From NCBI GenBank assembly GCA_005884515.1, contig VAWS01000007.1, positions 1-36,303 of the forward strand: a stretch of 36,303 nucleotides of DNA. Direction: 5' to 3'. The notes below the pieces were generated by a model. It was not told the DNA's origin. It searched no databases and worked only from the letters and a program-made list of their open reading frames with translations. The DNA is from Actinomycetota bacterium (GTDB taxonomy: Bacteria > Actinomycetota > AC-67). The position numbers and the translations under genes are program-made. Shown one piece after another: positions 24,995-32,907 of this stretch; position 1 is the first letter of the stretch; each line of letters opens with the position of its first letter.

Positions 24995-26005
24995 TCACGA
25001 CTTCGTCTTACTGTCCGCGGTCATGGTAAGCCCCCGCTCGACCTGTTTCGCCGATGCCCTCGGCCACCAGCATCGCGGTCGCTTTCGGGGAGCATCTTTT
25101 CGACCACCACTCCAGAGCTGCTTGCAGCGACGCTGCGGCAGCGGCTCGGTTATCGGCACGCAGCCCGATGCGGCCGCCTCGAACAGTCGGTATGTTTCGC
25201 GGAATCCTCCTCGAGGGCACGGAGCAAGCCTCGTCTGCATCATCAGCTCTTCATAGCCTTCCACGAGCTTTGCATCGTGAAAGGAGTCGAAAAGTCGGAT
25301 CTCAACCCGGACGTCCGGTCGTTCACGCGCTATCTCTTCGAGAGCGGCGATGAGCTTCCGCCGCGAGCGGGTTTTCTGGGGCAAGACCCACCTGCGGCGC
25401 CCTTCATTGATCATGCTTCCGGCGAAAGACAGGTCGTAACGGCGCGCATCCAAAGGGGCAGCCCGTCCGGTCGGGAACGACCAAGGGGCCAGCGGGATCT
25501 CGATGAAGTGGGGTCGCCTCCGATGACGGATCGTGCGAACCATCGAAGCGACGGCGCTGGGGAGACGAAGCAGCTGCGCGCGCAGCTCCTGCAGCACGGC
25601 GGCCGGCACGTGGCCCCAGCTCCGGATCGGGCCCAACGCAACGAACGGTCGCCGTGTCCATCCGCCGGTCTTCGCGACGAGGTTTACGTCGTGCGAGTAG
25701 TTCGGTTTCCTTCCCAGTTCGTCGCCGAGGCAGAAGACGATCACATCGTCCCCCGTGTACGGCAGCTTGGGCTCCACTCCCCAGAACCAAGCAACGAGCA
25801 CCCGGAGGTTCGCCGCTCTGCTAGGCCCCAGGATGTCGGCGAGTGCGAGCAAGGTCCTCCCGATGTACTCGGCGTCTCTCGGGATCCATGGATGCTCGCC
25901 GACGGGATCAGAGAGGTCCGCCCAAGGGAGCCACGCGTGAGGGTCGGCTCGGTTGAAGTCATAGATATGGACGCTCCGAAAACCTCCCGATGTAGTGTCG
26001 ACCAT
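24995..26005 (-). CDS. Exostosin-like (GT47-type) glycosyltransferase, C-terminus frameshifted
   Basis: A 336-residue ORF starting at ATG 26005, 4 bases after the upstream GT4 stop. The catalytic-side region YDLSFAGSMINEGRRRWVLPQKTRSRRKLIAALEEIA...YEELMMQTRLAPCPRGGFRETYRLFEAAASGCVPITEPLP follows the exostosin/GT47 plan (a P.G..E.YRLFEA..GC.P motif). After EPLP this frame becomes basic and nonsense-like (QRRCKQLWSGGRKDAPRKRPRCWW). The -1 frame continues sensibly as AAASLQAALEWWSKRCSPKATAMLVAEGIGETGRAG and ends at TAA 25008. A one-base loss near 25145, within GAGCCGCTGCCGCAG, explains this. It is either a real frameshift or a sequencing error. GT47 assignment is by motif style only. Confidence 0.68.
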   Translation of the reverse strand: MVDTTSGGFRSVHIYDFNRADPHAWLPWADLSDPVGEHPWIPRDAEYIGRTLLALADILGPSRAANLRVLVAWFWGVEPKLPYTGDDVIVFCLGDELGRKPNYSHDVNLVAKTGGWTRRPFVALGPIRSWGHVPAAVLQELRAQLLRLPSAVASMVRTIRHRRRPHFIEIPLAPWSFPTGRAAPLDARRYDLSFAGSMINEGRRRWVLPQKTRSRRKLIAALEEIARERPDVRVEIRLFDSFHDAKLVEGYEELMMQTRLAPCPRGGFRETYRLFEAAASGCVPITEPLPQRRCKQLWSGGRKDAPRKRPRCWWPRASAKQVERGLTMTADSKTKS

Positions 26006-26009
26006 CCCT

Positions 26010-27101
26010 CTAGCCCCCGATCGCCCGGCGGTAGGCGTCGACCGTGCGTGCAGCGTGTTCGCGCCACGTCGGAAGTGAAGGCTGAGGCAGCCGGGGGACC
26101 GAACGACCGGCCGCCGAAACGATCGCTTCGACCCACGCGGTCGGATCGTCAGCGGGTATGTGGACCGCGCCACCACGGGCCACCTCGACGAGCGCTTCGT
26201 CGTTGCTCGCTATGACAGGTGCTCCGAGCGCAAGTGCCTCTGCAACTGGAAGACCGAACCCTTCCTCGATGGCCGGAGCGAGAACGACCGTCGCGTGCTC
26301 GTAGTACCAACGCAACTGCTGGTCCCCAACTCGGTGTGCCCACATCGCGTGCCCCCGCTCTGCGAGCTTTTCGAGCCGGTCGCGCGTCTGGGCGCTTCGC
26401 CACCCGTCGGGGCCTACCGCGACAAGTTGCAGCCCATCTGTGGCGGAGGCTACCCGGTCCCAGATGTCGATGAGAAGGGACACGTTCTTCCGAGGCGAAA
26501 GGTCGCCGACCACCAATGCGAATCGACCGGCCGGCTTATCGATGGGAAGAAGGGGAGACGCCGACGTGAGCTCTACGGATACCCCGTTCTGTGCGACCAT
26601 CGTCTTGGATCGAAAAGATCCGTCGACCTGCGCAAGCCGCTTCGCGGTCGCCTCGCTGACCGCCAACAAAACGCTGGCTGCACGAAGCGAAGCGCGGAAA
26701 TAACGGGGTAGGAGGGCCCTCTTAACGAAGGCGTATTGCTGGGGCCACGTGATCGCCAGCACATCATGCACCGTCAGCACGGTTGGAAGTTTGGTTCGGG
26801 GCAGCAGATGCTTCGTTCCGTGGATGACGTCGACACTGCGCTTCTCCAGGATCGGGCCGAGGCGATAACGCTCCCACAGCGCCCGGTCGATCTGGCTGCG
26901 TCCACCGACGGTGATGATGTCGTTTACGTTCGGCACATCGATGCTTTCGAGGGCGCCACGAGCTTCCGGCGGGATGATGACCGTCATCTCGACGGCCTGT
27001 TCTTGACCAAGAGCCAGGATGAGCTCGCGGATGTATCGCCCCATGCCGCCGCCGCCGGCGAGAGCGGAGGCAAGAAGCCCGATCCGCATTCGAGCCGTCA
27101 C
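26010..27101 (-). CDS. Family 4 glycosyltransferase
   Basis: A 363-residue GT-B enzyme. It shows MRIGLLASALAGGGGMGRYIRELILAL (acceptor-side glycine loop), VDVIHGTKHLLPRTKLPTVLTVHDVLAITWPQQY, SVLLAVSEATAKRLAQ, GRFALVVGDLSPRKNVSLLIDIW, and the EX7E motif EGFGLPVAEALALGAPVIAS. This resembles the WbaZ/mannosyltransferase-like branch of family 4. The start is GTG 27101, overlapping the stop of the upstream GT4 (GTGA); the track start at 27125 runs into that gene. Part of the five-gene minus operon 28267 to 22560. Confidence 0.88.
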   Translation of the reverse strand: MTARMRIGLLASALAGGGGMGRYIRELILALGQEQAVEMTVIIPPEARGALESIDVPNVNDIITVGGRSQIDRALWERYRLGPILEKRSVDVIHGTKHLLPRTKLPTVLTVHDVLAITWPQQYAFVKRALLPRYFRASLRAASVLLAVSEATAKRLAQVDGSFRSKTMVAQNGVSVELTSASPLLPIDKPAGRFALVVGDLSPRKNVSLLIDIWDRVASATDGLQLVAVGPDGWRSAQTRDRLEKLAERGHAMWAHRVGDQQLRWYYEHATVVLAPAIEEGFGLPVAEALALGAPVIASNDEALVEVARGGAVHIPADDPTAWVEAIVSAAGRSVPRLPQPSLPTWREHAARTVDAYRRAIGG

Positions 27102-28267
27102 GTTCGCTTCTGCGCGATCCCGCACGCCGTTTCGTACGCGTCCATGACAAGCTTCAGATGTTCGTCCCAGTCCAACAGCCCGTCGTCTGCGTCGGCTGAT
27201 GTGCCCACCGGCGCGTTCGCGAAACTCAGCAATCTCTCGGATAGTTCCTTCCGGTCACCGGGGCGGAACAGGAACGGCCGGGATGACGGCGCTATGAGCT
27301 CCGGTATTCCGCCGATGGAGGCCCCGATGACCGGTATGTTCCGGGCGCGCGCCTCGTTCACGACGAGCGGAGCGGGATCTTTCCACTCCGACGGCACCAC
27401 GAGCGCGTCGATCCGTTCGAAGAAGTGGTCCCGCGCGGTGTTATCCAGCCAGCCCAGCAGCTCGATCCGGTTCGATGCGCGCGCGGCGAGCGTTTCGGAC
27501 AAGGGCCCGCCCCCTCCTATGAGGAGACGAGCCGATTGCGGGAGGTCCGCAGCCTCGAACGCTGCAACCAAGGTCGCGACGCCCTTATCCCTAGTCAGCC
27601 GGCCGAGGTAGCCGAAGACCACACCGTTACCGGTGCGGATGTTACGCGACGTTCGTACGACCGGATTGTGTACCACCCGCAGCCGGTCTCGTATCCACGC
27701 GATACTTCTGTGCTCCACGGCAACCGCCTCCGAAACAGCGAGGACGACGTCCGGCGGGTGCCGATCGATGATCTTGTTCCTTATCGTGCTGATCGCACGG
27801 CAACTAAGGCAGCGTGTGTCGCATGCACCTCCGTTCCGCTTCAAGAGGGATGAGCGTTGGCAGAGCAGCCAGTAGTCGTGGATCGTGTGAACGTGTCCTA
27901 TGCCCGTGCGGTCGCGTATCGCAAGAGCAGCGCTCGAGAGGCCGGACACGGCGTGTGTGTGCACCACGTCTGGCCGGAATGCGTCGATCGCCTCATGGAT
28001 GGCCCGAGGTGCCGCCGGCCGGTAAACGTCGAGCAGGTGGAAAGCTGATCGAGAAGCAGCTCCTTTGGATGCGTACGCGTCGAGCCTGTACGGCCATGGA
28101 GATAGCGTAGAGACGACGTCGTCTCCGCCGACGCCGAACGTGAGAACGCCTACCTCGCCGCCGCGCGCGCGCAACTGATCGGCCAAAGCCGAAGCATAGG
28201 ACTCCGCACCTCCGAGGACGACCGGAGGCCAAAGGCTCGAGATCATCAGGATGCGTCGGACGGTCAT
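27098..28267 (-). CDS. Family 4 glycosyltransferase with CxxxCxxC insert
   Basis: A 389-residue GT-B enzyme. It reads ILMISSLWPPVVLGGAESYASALADQLRARG, VVHTHAVSGLSSAALAI, HTIHDYWLLCQRSSLLKRNGGACDTRCLSCRA (cysteine-rich insert seen in a GT4 subgroup), NPVVRTSRN, VVFGYLGRLTRDKGVATLVAAF and LLIGGGGPL. The catalytic motif reads DPAPLVVNEARARNIPVIGASIGGIPE: the first position of EX7E is aspartate, not glutamate. ATG 28267 is chosen because the protein then starts at the first strand; the track start at 28312 adds an odd cysteine-containing leader. It is the promoter-proximal gene of the minus operon. Confidence 0.87.
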   Translation of the reverse strand: MTVRRILMISSLWPPVVLGGAESYASALADQLRARGGEVGVLTFGVGGDDVVSTLSPWPYRLDAYASKGAASRSAFHLLDVYRPAAPRAIHEAIDAFRPDVVHTHAVSGLSSAALAIRDRTGIGHVHTIHDYWLLCQRSSLLKRNGGACDTRCLSCRAISTIRNKIIDRHPPDVVLAVSEAVAVEHRSIAWIRDRLRVVHNPVVRTSRNIRTGNGVVFGYLGRLTRDKGVATLVAAFEAADLPQSARLLIGGGGPLSETLAARASNRIELLGWLDNTARDHFFERIDALVVPSEWKDPAPLVVNEARARNIPVIGASIGGIPELIAPSSRPFLFRPGDRKELSERLLSFANAPVGTSADADDGLLDWDEHLKLVMDAYETACGIAQKRT

Positions 28268-28381
28268 CGGATCGTTGGACGAGGTGTGACACACACAGGG
28301 TGAACGTAGCACGATGGCGTGGCGTCATCCGGTGCATCGTTCGAGCAGCCTCGGATGCTGCCCTCAATTATCATCCTCGGC

Positions 28382-29542
28382 ATGCGCCTCGCCGTGTACT
28401 GCCCATGGGTTCACTTGATCGGAGGCATCGAGCGAACGCTGCTCGAACTGATGCAGCGTTCACGACACGAGGTAACCATCTATACCCATCGCTTCCGGGC
28501 GGAGCTGACGTACCCGGGGCTGAGCGGCCGTGTCATCGAATTCAAGCCCCCCGTGTCCGTCGAACGGTCTATGACTCCGCTGGTCGGTGCCGCCTGGAGG
28601 ATCGCTCGCACCGAGCTAAGCGAGCGAGATGCTGACGCCCTATTGGTTTCGTCGAATGATCTCGGCGATCTGATCATGGCGCGGACCCGCCTACCCGCGG
28701 CGTGTTACTGCTGGACCCCTCTGAAGATCCTTCACGACCCGGCCTTGCGAGAGGGGCTGCGGCGCCGTGACAAGCGCAAGTCGCAGGCTCTGAGCGTGTT
28801 GGGCCCTGCGCTCGATGCCGTGGATCGCCGGATGTGGCGGCGCTATGACCACGCGTTCGTTTGCAGCGGGGAGGTTCTTCGCCGCGTCCAGAACGCGCGC
28901 CTTGTACCAAGTGGTCCGGCAGAGGTGCTTCATCCGGGCGTCGATCTGGAGTGGTTCTTCGATGATGGACGATCCAGGGAAGACTTCCTCCTCGTCGCAG
29001 GGAGGATCAAGTGGTGGAAGAACGTCGACCTTGCGATCGCAGGATTCGCCGAGGCAGTCCGGCGGGGAGGCCGCCTATCTCTGGTGATAGCGGGCGTGGT
29101 CGATCCATATGACGAGAACTACCTTGAGTCGCTCCGTGCGCAGGCGGCGGGTTTGCCGGTGCGATTCGAAACGGGACCTTCTCAGGAGCGTTTGCGCGAG
29201 CTCTTGCGCGGGTGCCGCGCATTGGTCTTTCCCACCCTCAACGAGGATTTCGGCATGGTTCCGCTCGAAGCGATGGCCTGCGGCGCGCCCGTCATCGCGG
29301 TGGACGCGGGGGGCCCCCGTGAGTCGGTCGTGGACGGTGAGACGGGTTGGCTTGTTCCACCGACTGCACACGCGTTTGCGGACGCGATGCTCGAGGCAAC
29401 TTCCACGTCGCGCGCCGAAGAGATGCGCACGGCGGCTCGGGCGAGAGCCGCTCAGTTCTCGTGGGATCGCTTCGTTAGACGGGTCGATGACGTGATGGAT
29501 GAGATCCTGGACCGGCGAAGGGTCGCACAAGCGAATCCTTAA
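28382..29542 (+). CDS. Family 4 glycosyltransferase
   Basis: A 386-residue GT-B enzyme. It starts MRLAVYCPWVHLIGGIERTLLELMQRSRHEVTIYTHRF, then LVSSNDLGDLIMARTRLPAACYCWTPLKILHDPALR, FVCSGEVLRRVQ, DFLLVAGRIKWWKNVDLAIAGFAEA, and EDFGMVPLEAMACGAPVIAVDAGGPRESVVDGETGWL with the EX7E pair. The ATG at 28382 is preferred over the track's 28319 because it begins at the first strand; upstream signals are weak. It is a single-gene plus unit whose TAA overlaps the TAA of the convergent GT4 at 29539 (TTAA). Confidence 0.87.
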   Translation: MRLAVYCPWVHLIGGIERTLLELMQRSRHEVTIYTHRFRAELTYPGLSGRVIEFKPPVSVERSMTPLVGAAWRIARTELSERDADALLVSSNDLGDLIMARTRLPAACYCWTPLKILHDPALREGLRRRDKRKSQALSVLGPALDAVDRRMWRRYDHAFVCSGEVLRRVQNARLVPSGPAEVLHPGVDLEWFFDDGRSREDFLLVAGRIKWWKNVDLAIAGFAEAVRRGGRLSLVIAGVVDPYDENYLESLRAQAAGLPVRFETGPSQERLRELLRGCRALVFPTLNEDFGMVPLEAMACGAPVIAVDAGGPRESVVDGETGWLVPPTAHAFADAMLEATSTSRAEEMRTAARARAAQFSWDRFVRRVDDVMDEILDRRRVAQANP

Positions 29543-30513
29543 TCCATCGTCACCAGCTCATGCACAGCCGCGGTTTCTCGAGCGGCCCGTTCCCACGTGA
29601 ACATCGCCGCGTGCCGGCGTCCACGTTCGGCGAGGGAATCGGCGAACGCGTGGTCTTGTTGGAGTCGGATCATCGCGGTCGACCATGCCTCGGCATCGAT
29701 CCCATCCAGCAGCAGCGCCCCGTTCCCCAGCACTTCGGGCAAGGATCCGGCTCGCGACGCGATGGCCGGGGTTCCCAGGGCCATCGCTTCGAGGGGTGTG
29801 AAGCCGAACCCTTCGAATCCAGACGGATGAACAAGTGCGCGCGCGCCGGCGATCAATGCGATGAGATCGTTATCCGAGACGTGGCCGGTCAGGGTCACGT
29901 CGGCGCCGACACCCCGCTGTTCGATCTCCGCGCCGACCTCCTCTGCGCCGAAGCCTCGAGGGCCCACGACGAGGAGGCGGATGGTGTGCGGCTTGAGCGC
30001 AGCCGCTCGTACGAGGGTCGTGACGTTCTTGCGAAGCTCGACCTTGCCGACGCAGACGAAGTATCCGCCTCTTTCCACTCCGAAGCGCGAGCAGACCTCG
30101 GCCAGCGTGCTTTCCGGGAGCGTGACTCGGAATCGGTCCGAGATGCCGTGGTGTACGACGGTGATGCGCGCGCGCTCGATCCCGAGCCGGTCTTCCGCCG
30201 CGTCGGCGACGGCGCCCGACACGGCGACGATCATCGCTGCACGTTTCGCGGCATCCTTGAGTGCCGCGATCCCGAGCCTGCTCTCGCGACGCCGAAACGC
30301 TCCGGCGTCGTCGAGATGCTGCAGGTCGTGAAGCGTGTACACGATCGGCTTACGCGAGGGAACGGGGAACGTGGGGGAGAGCACGTGTACCAGATCGGCG
30401 TCGGGGGAGAAGCGTTCGATCTTCGGGTACCGCGCGAGGTACCAGGCCAGGTGCAGGGCACGTCTGGGTCCGGGGAGGCGACGGATGGGTATCGGTGGGT
30501 CCGCCGGGGGCAA
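29539..30513 (-). CDS. Family 4 glycosyltransferase, N-terminus disrupted
   Basis: A 324-residue ORF, shorter than a normal GT4. The body is sound: ADLVHVLSPTFPVPSRKPIVYTLHDLQHLDDA, IVAVSGAVADAAEDRLG, GGYFVCVGKVELRKNVTTLVRAAAL, LLVVGPRGFG and EGFGFTPLEAMALGTPAIAS with EX7E. The N-terminal strand and glycine-rich acceptor loop are missing; the ORF opens at an internal TTG reading PPADPPIPIRRLPGPRRALHLAWYLARYP. A proper N-terminus, MTRIALYASQLAPGG, exists just upstream in another frame and starts at an ATG overlapping the previous gene's stop (30541-30544). A deletion that also shifted the frame therefore seems to have hit this gene. It probably encodes an inactive enzyme unless the assembly is wrong. 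Confidence 0.75.
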   Translation of the reverse strand: MPPADPPIPIRRLPGPRRALHLAWYLARYPKIERFSPDADLVHVLSPTFPVPSRKPIVYTLHDLQHLDDAGAFRRRESRLGIAALKDAAKRAAMIVAVSGAVADAAEDRLGIERARITVVHHGISDRFRVTLPESTLAEVCSRFGVERGGYFVCVGKVELRKNVTTLVRAAALKPHTIRLLVVGPRGFGAEEVGAEIEQRGVGADVTLTGHVSDNDLIALIAGARALVHPSGFEGFGFTPLEAMALGTPAIASRAGSLPEVLGNGALLLDGIDAEAWSTAMIRLQQDHAFADSLAERGRRHAAMFTWERAARETAAVHELVTMD

Positions 30514-30544
30514 GCTGTGATGCGTAGAGGGCGATTCTCGTCAT
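30497..30544 (-). pseudogene. Displaced N-terminal codons of the GT4 at 29539
   Basis: From the ATG at 30542-30544 (ATGA overlap with the stop of 30541-31827) the frame reads MTRIALYASQLAPGGP, the usual first strand and glycine loop of a family-4 glycosyltransferase. It then loses sense and closes at 30350. The rest of the enzyme resumes one base out of phase at about 30500. It is the true start of the broken gene. Confidence 0.6.
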
Positions 30545-31827
30545 CGCTGCTGGTGACGATCCAGATCGTCGAGCCGATCCGTCGGCGACCGGCGCTCTTC
30601 GGGACGGCCGTGCTGAAACCGCTCTGCAGCGGCGCGGTGCCATGCCTCGAGGGTCCCGGCCAAAGCATCGATGTCCAACTCTTCCGCGGTCATCAGACCT
30701 CCTTCGACAACGCGGTTGCGAAGTTCAACATCGGAAGCGAGCCGACGGACGGCTTTCGCCAGAGCCGTCGCGTCGCCGGGGGGAGAGAGGAGACAGTTAG
30801 CTCCGTCGCGGAGGTATTCCCCGGATCCACCCGTTCCCGTTGCGACGACGGGTATACCGCAGGCCATCGCTTCTAGGGGAACAAGTCCGAACGGCTCGGA
30901 CCAAAGGACGGGGAATACGACGACATCGGCCTCCATATAGGCCTTGTGGAGGTCGGTTCTGCCGGAGTGGTCGCTGAAACGGACACGTCCTTCGACTCCC
31001 AAACGCGCGGCCTGTTCCCTCAAGGTCGAGAGGTAGTCGGAATCGCCGCGTCCGCGTATCTCCAAGGTTGCCTCATCCGGAAGAAAGGAGAGGGCATCCA
31101 GCGCGACGTGGATGCCTTTTCGCTGATCGAGACGCCCCGCGTAAAGGAGACGCCATCGCCACGCGCGGCGTGGACGACCTCCAGCGAGAGGGGGGAAGAA
31201 CCTCCGATCGATACCTGAGTACACGACCGAGCCGTTGCGCGCTGCTTCCGGTGTGGTCTTCGTGGCGGCTTGTCGCACGACATCGCTCACGAAGAGGAAT
31301 GTGCCGCTCATTCCCAGCTCCGGAACGGACGTTGGTACTCCGGTGAGACGGCGTACCGCGCGCGCGATCGCCCGGCGACCGGTGAAGAGCCGAGACCAAG
31401 CGTCGAGCTTGGGACCATAGAGGAGCCAGTCGTCGCAAACCATATAAACGAGGGGTATCTGCTTTTCGATGATCGTCGTGAGAAGGCCGAACGACATCGC
31501 TCCCATGTTCCAAACGGAAACGACCTCGGGCCGTTCGGCCGAGATCGCATTCTCAAGGGCCAGCTGGTTGGCCCTTTCGATCTTCAGTCTCTCCGGAAGC
31601 GACGGACTGAGCAGCCGATGGTCGTCCCAGTAGAAAGCAAGATCCCGTCGGACGCCGCCAGTGCGCTCGTCGCGGCGATCGGCCACGCCGGGCAGGCGCA
31701 ACGTGGTCGTGAGGACAGTGACTCTATGGCCGTGGGCCCTAAGCCGTTCGACAGTGTCGTAGCAAGAGAGCTCATAACCGCCGTAGTGATGTGGCGGGTA
31801 CATGTTGGTCAGCACCAGAATCCGCAT
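30541..31827 (-). CDS. Family 4 glycosyltransferase
   Basis: A 428-residue GT-B enzyme. It begins MRILVLTNMYPPHHYGGYELSCYDTVERLRAHGHRVTVLTT, then VVSVWNMGAMSFGLLTTIIEKQIPLVYMVCDDWLLYGP, FVSDVVRQ, WRWRLLYAGRLDQRKGIHVALDALSFL and EPFGLVPLEAMACGIPVVATGTGGSGEYLRDGANCLL with the EX7E pair. The last 25 residues are polar and may be disordered. The ATG start at 31827 agrees with the family. It is first of a two-gene minus unit; its TGA overlaps the ATG of the damaged GT4. Donor specificity is not predictable. Confidence 0.88.
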   Translation of the reverse strand: MRILVLTNMYPPHHYGGYELSCYDTVERLRAHGHRVTVLTTTLRLPGVADRRDERTGGVRRDLAFYWDDHRLLSPSLPERLKIERANQLALENAISAERPEVVSVWNMGAMSFGLLTTIIEKQIPLVYMVCDDWLLYGPKLDAWSRLFTGRRAIARAVRRLTGVPTSVPELGMSGTFLFVSDVVRQAATKTTPEAARNGSVVYSGIDRRFFPPLAGGRPRRAWRWRLLYAGRLDQRKGIHVALDALSFLPDEATLEIRGRGDSDYLSTLREQAARLGVEGRVRFSDHSGRTDLHKAYMEADVVVFPVLWSEPFGLVPLEAMACGIPVVATGTGGSGEYLRDGANCLLSPPGDATALAKAVRRLASDVELRNRVVEGGLMTAEELDIDALAGTLEAWHRAAAERFQHGRPEERRSPTDRLDDLDRHQQR

Positions 31828-32150
31828 CAGGATTGGTTGGTCGTGATTAACATGAGCGGGACCTGGTAGATAGACGCGAAGGTTTTCTCAGAATCTTTCC
31901 AGGGCCGGGCGGGATTCACCCGGCGGTCTCGCGGCGCAGTATAGCGAGCAGTCCTTTGGACAAGCAGCCGATACGGGGCAACTTGCCCGCTAGTGGGTGT
32001 GTCGGGGGACGGGCGCGCGTGAGCGGTGTGGGCACGCTGGCATGTGTGCTCCTCCAGACGTTACCCTTCGTTGGAGTCGTTTTGAACCCTCTGGACAGAT
32101 CGGGGCGATGATCTTTCGAGGCCTGCGTCCGAGCTTGGGCGGCTGATCCA
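31828..32150. other. Divergent intergenic region, no clear gene
   Basis: About 320 bases separate the divergent GT4 (31827) and FkbM (32151) starts. I see only a 5-bp stem CCGGG...CCCGG at 31905-31923. A minus-strand ORF ending at 31916 reads KLPRIGCLSKGLLAILRRETAG, which could be a decayed protein end, but nothing else in it is convincing. Promoters for both directions are expected. Confidence 0.35.
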
Positions 32151-32867
32151 TTGACGCCCTCCGGCCTCTTCCACGGCTTCGTGGAGGTCGGCTCCAACGA
32201 CGGTGAGAAGTACGACCACCTCAGCTCGATGATCCATGCAGGTGGCTGGGGTGGCATCATGGTTGAACCTGTTCCCTATGTGTTCGAGCGTTTGCGTCAG
32301 AACTATGGAGACACACCGGGCGTCATACTCGAGAATGTCGCCATCGCCGACCGCGACTCCCGGTTGCCCTTCTATCATCTCGCTCAACTAGATGAGCAGG
32401 AGAAGGGGGCGGTTCCGGATTGGTACGACGGGATCGGGTCGTTCGTCCTCGAAACGATCATGGATCACCGGGATAAGATCCCCGACCTCGAGCGAAGGGT
32501 TGTCCGCACAGAAGTCCCCTGTGTGACGTTTCAGACTCTGTGCGCGAAGAACGGAGTCAAGCGGGTCGACCTCATCCTTATCGACACTGAGGGGTTCGAC
32601 TGGGAAGTCATAAAGAACATCGACTTTGCTCTTCACCGCCCCCGGCTTCTTGTCTATGAGCATTTTCACCTCTCGTCCGAGGTTCGGGGGGAGTGCCGTC
32701 GCTACGTTGAGAGTCTCGGGTACGAGACGATGGAAGAAGGGTTCGACACTTTTTGCCTAGACGTGCGGATCGTCGATGATCTGACGAGGTTTTGGCGGCG
32801 CCTCCGCCCGGCGGTGGCCGGGCAGTCGGCCGAGACGGAGAACACGGCGGCCCAAGAAAGCGCCTGA
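32151..32867 (+). CDS. FkbM-family methyltransferase
   Basis: A 238-residue SAM-dependent methyltransferase of the FkbM type, many of which O-methylate sugars. Motif I is GFVEVGSNDGEKYDHL (9-24), followed by GGIMVEPVPYVFERLRQNY, VILENVAIADRDSRLPFYHL, VPCVTFQTLCAKNGVKRVDLILIDTEGFDWEVIKNI and the closing RPRLLVYEHFHL. The start is TTG 32151, the only one close to the first strand; the frame is closed upstream by TGA at 32109. A short frame opening at ATG 32108 (MIFRGLRPSLGG) would suit an FkbM N-terminus but is out of phase, so a small indel is possible. It is monocistronic and faces the sulfotransferase. Confidence 0.88.
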   Translation: MTPSGLFHGFVEVGSNDGEKYDHLSSMIHAGGWGGIMVEPVPYVFERLRQNYGDTPGVILENVAIADRDSRLPFYHLAQLDEQEKGAVPDWYDGIGSFVLETIMDHRDKIPDLERRVVRTEVPCVTFQTLCAKNGVKRVDLILIDTEGFDWEVIKNIDFALHRPRLLVYEHFHLSSEVRGECRRYVESLGYETMEEGFDTFCLDVRIVDDLTRFWRRLRPAVAGQSAETENTAAQESA

Positions 32868-32907
32868 CGCCACCCAAGTGCCGCGTCTTGCGCATCTTTG
32901 GGACGCA

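Noticed and set aside
24436-25029. 197-residue plus-strand ORF rich in E, D and R
   Set aside because: Mirror of the hydrophobic Wzy-like gene; the acidic/basic mix is what antisense of leucine/alanine codons gives.
29560-30876. 438-residue plus-strand ORF
   Set aside because: Antisense shadow of two GT4 genes with good EX7E motifs; no domain or ribosome site of its own.
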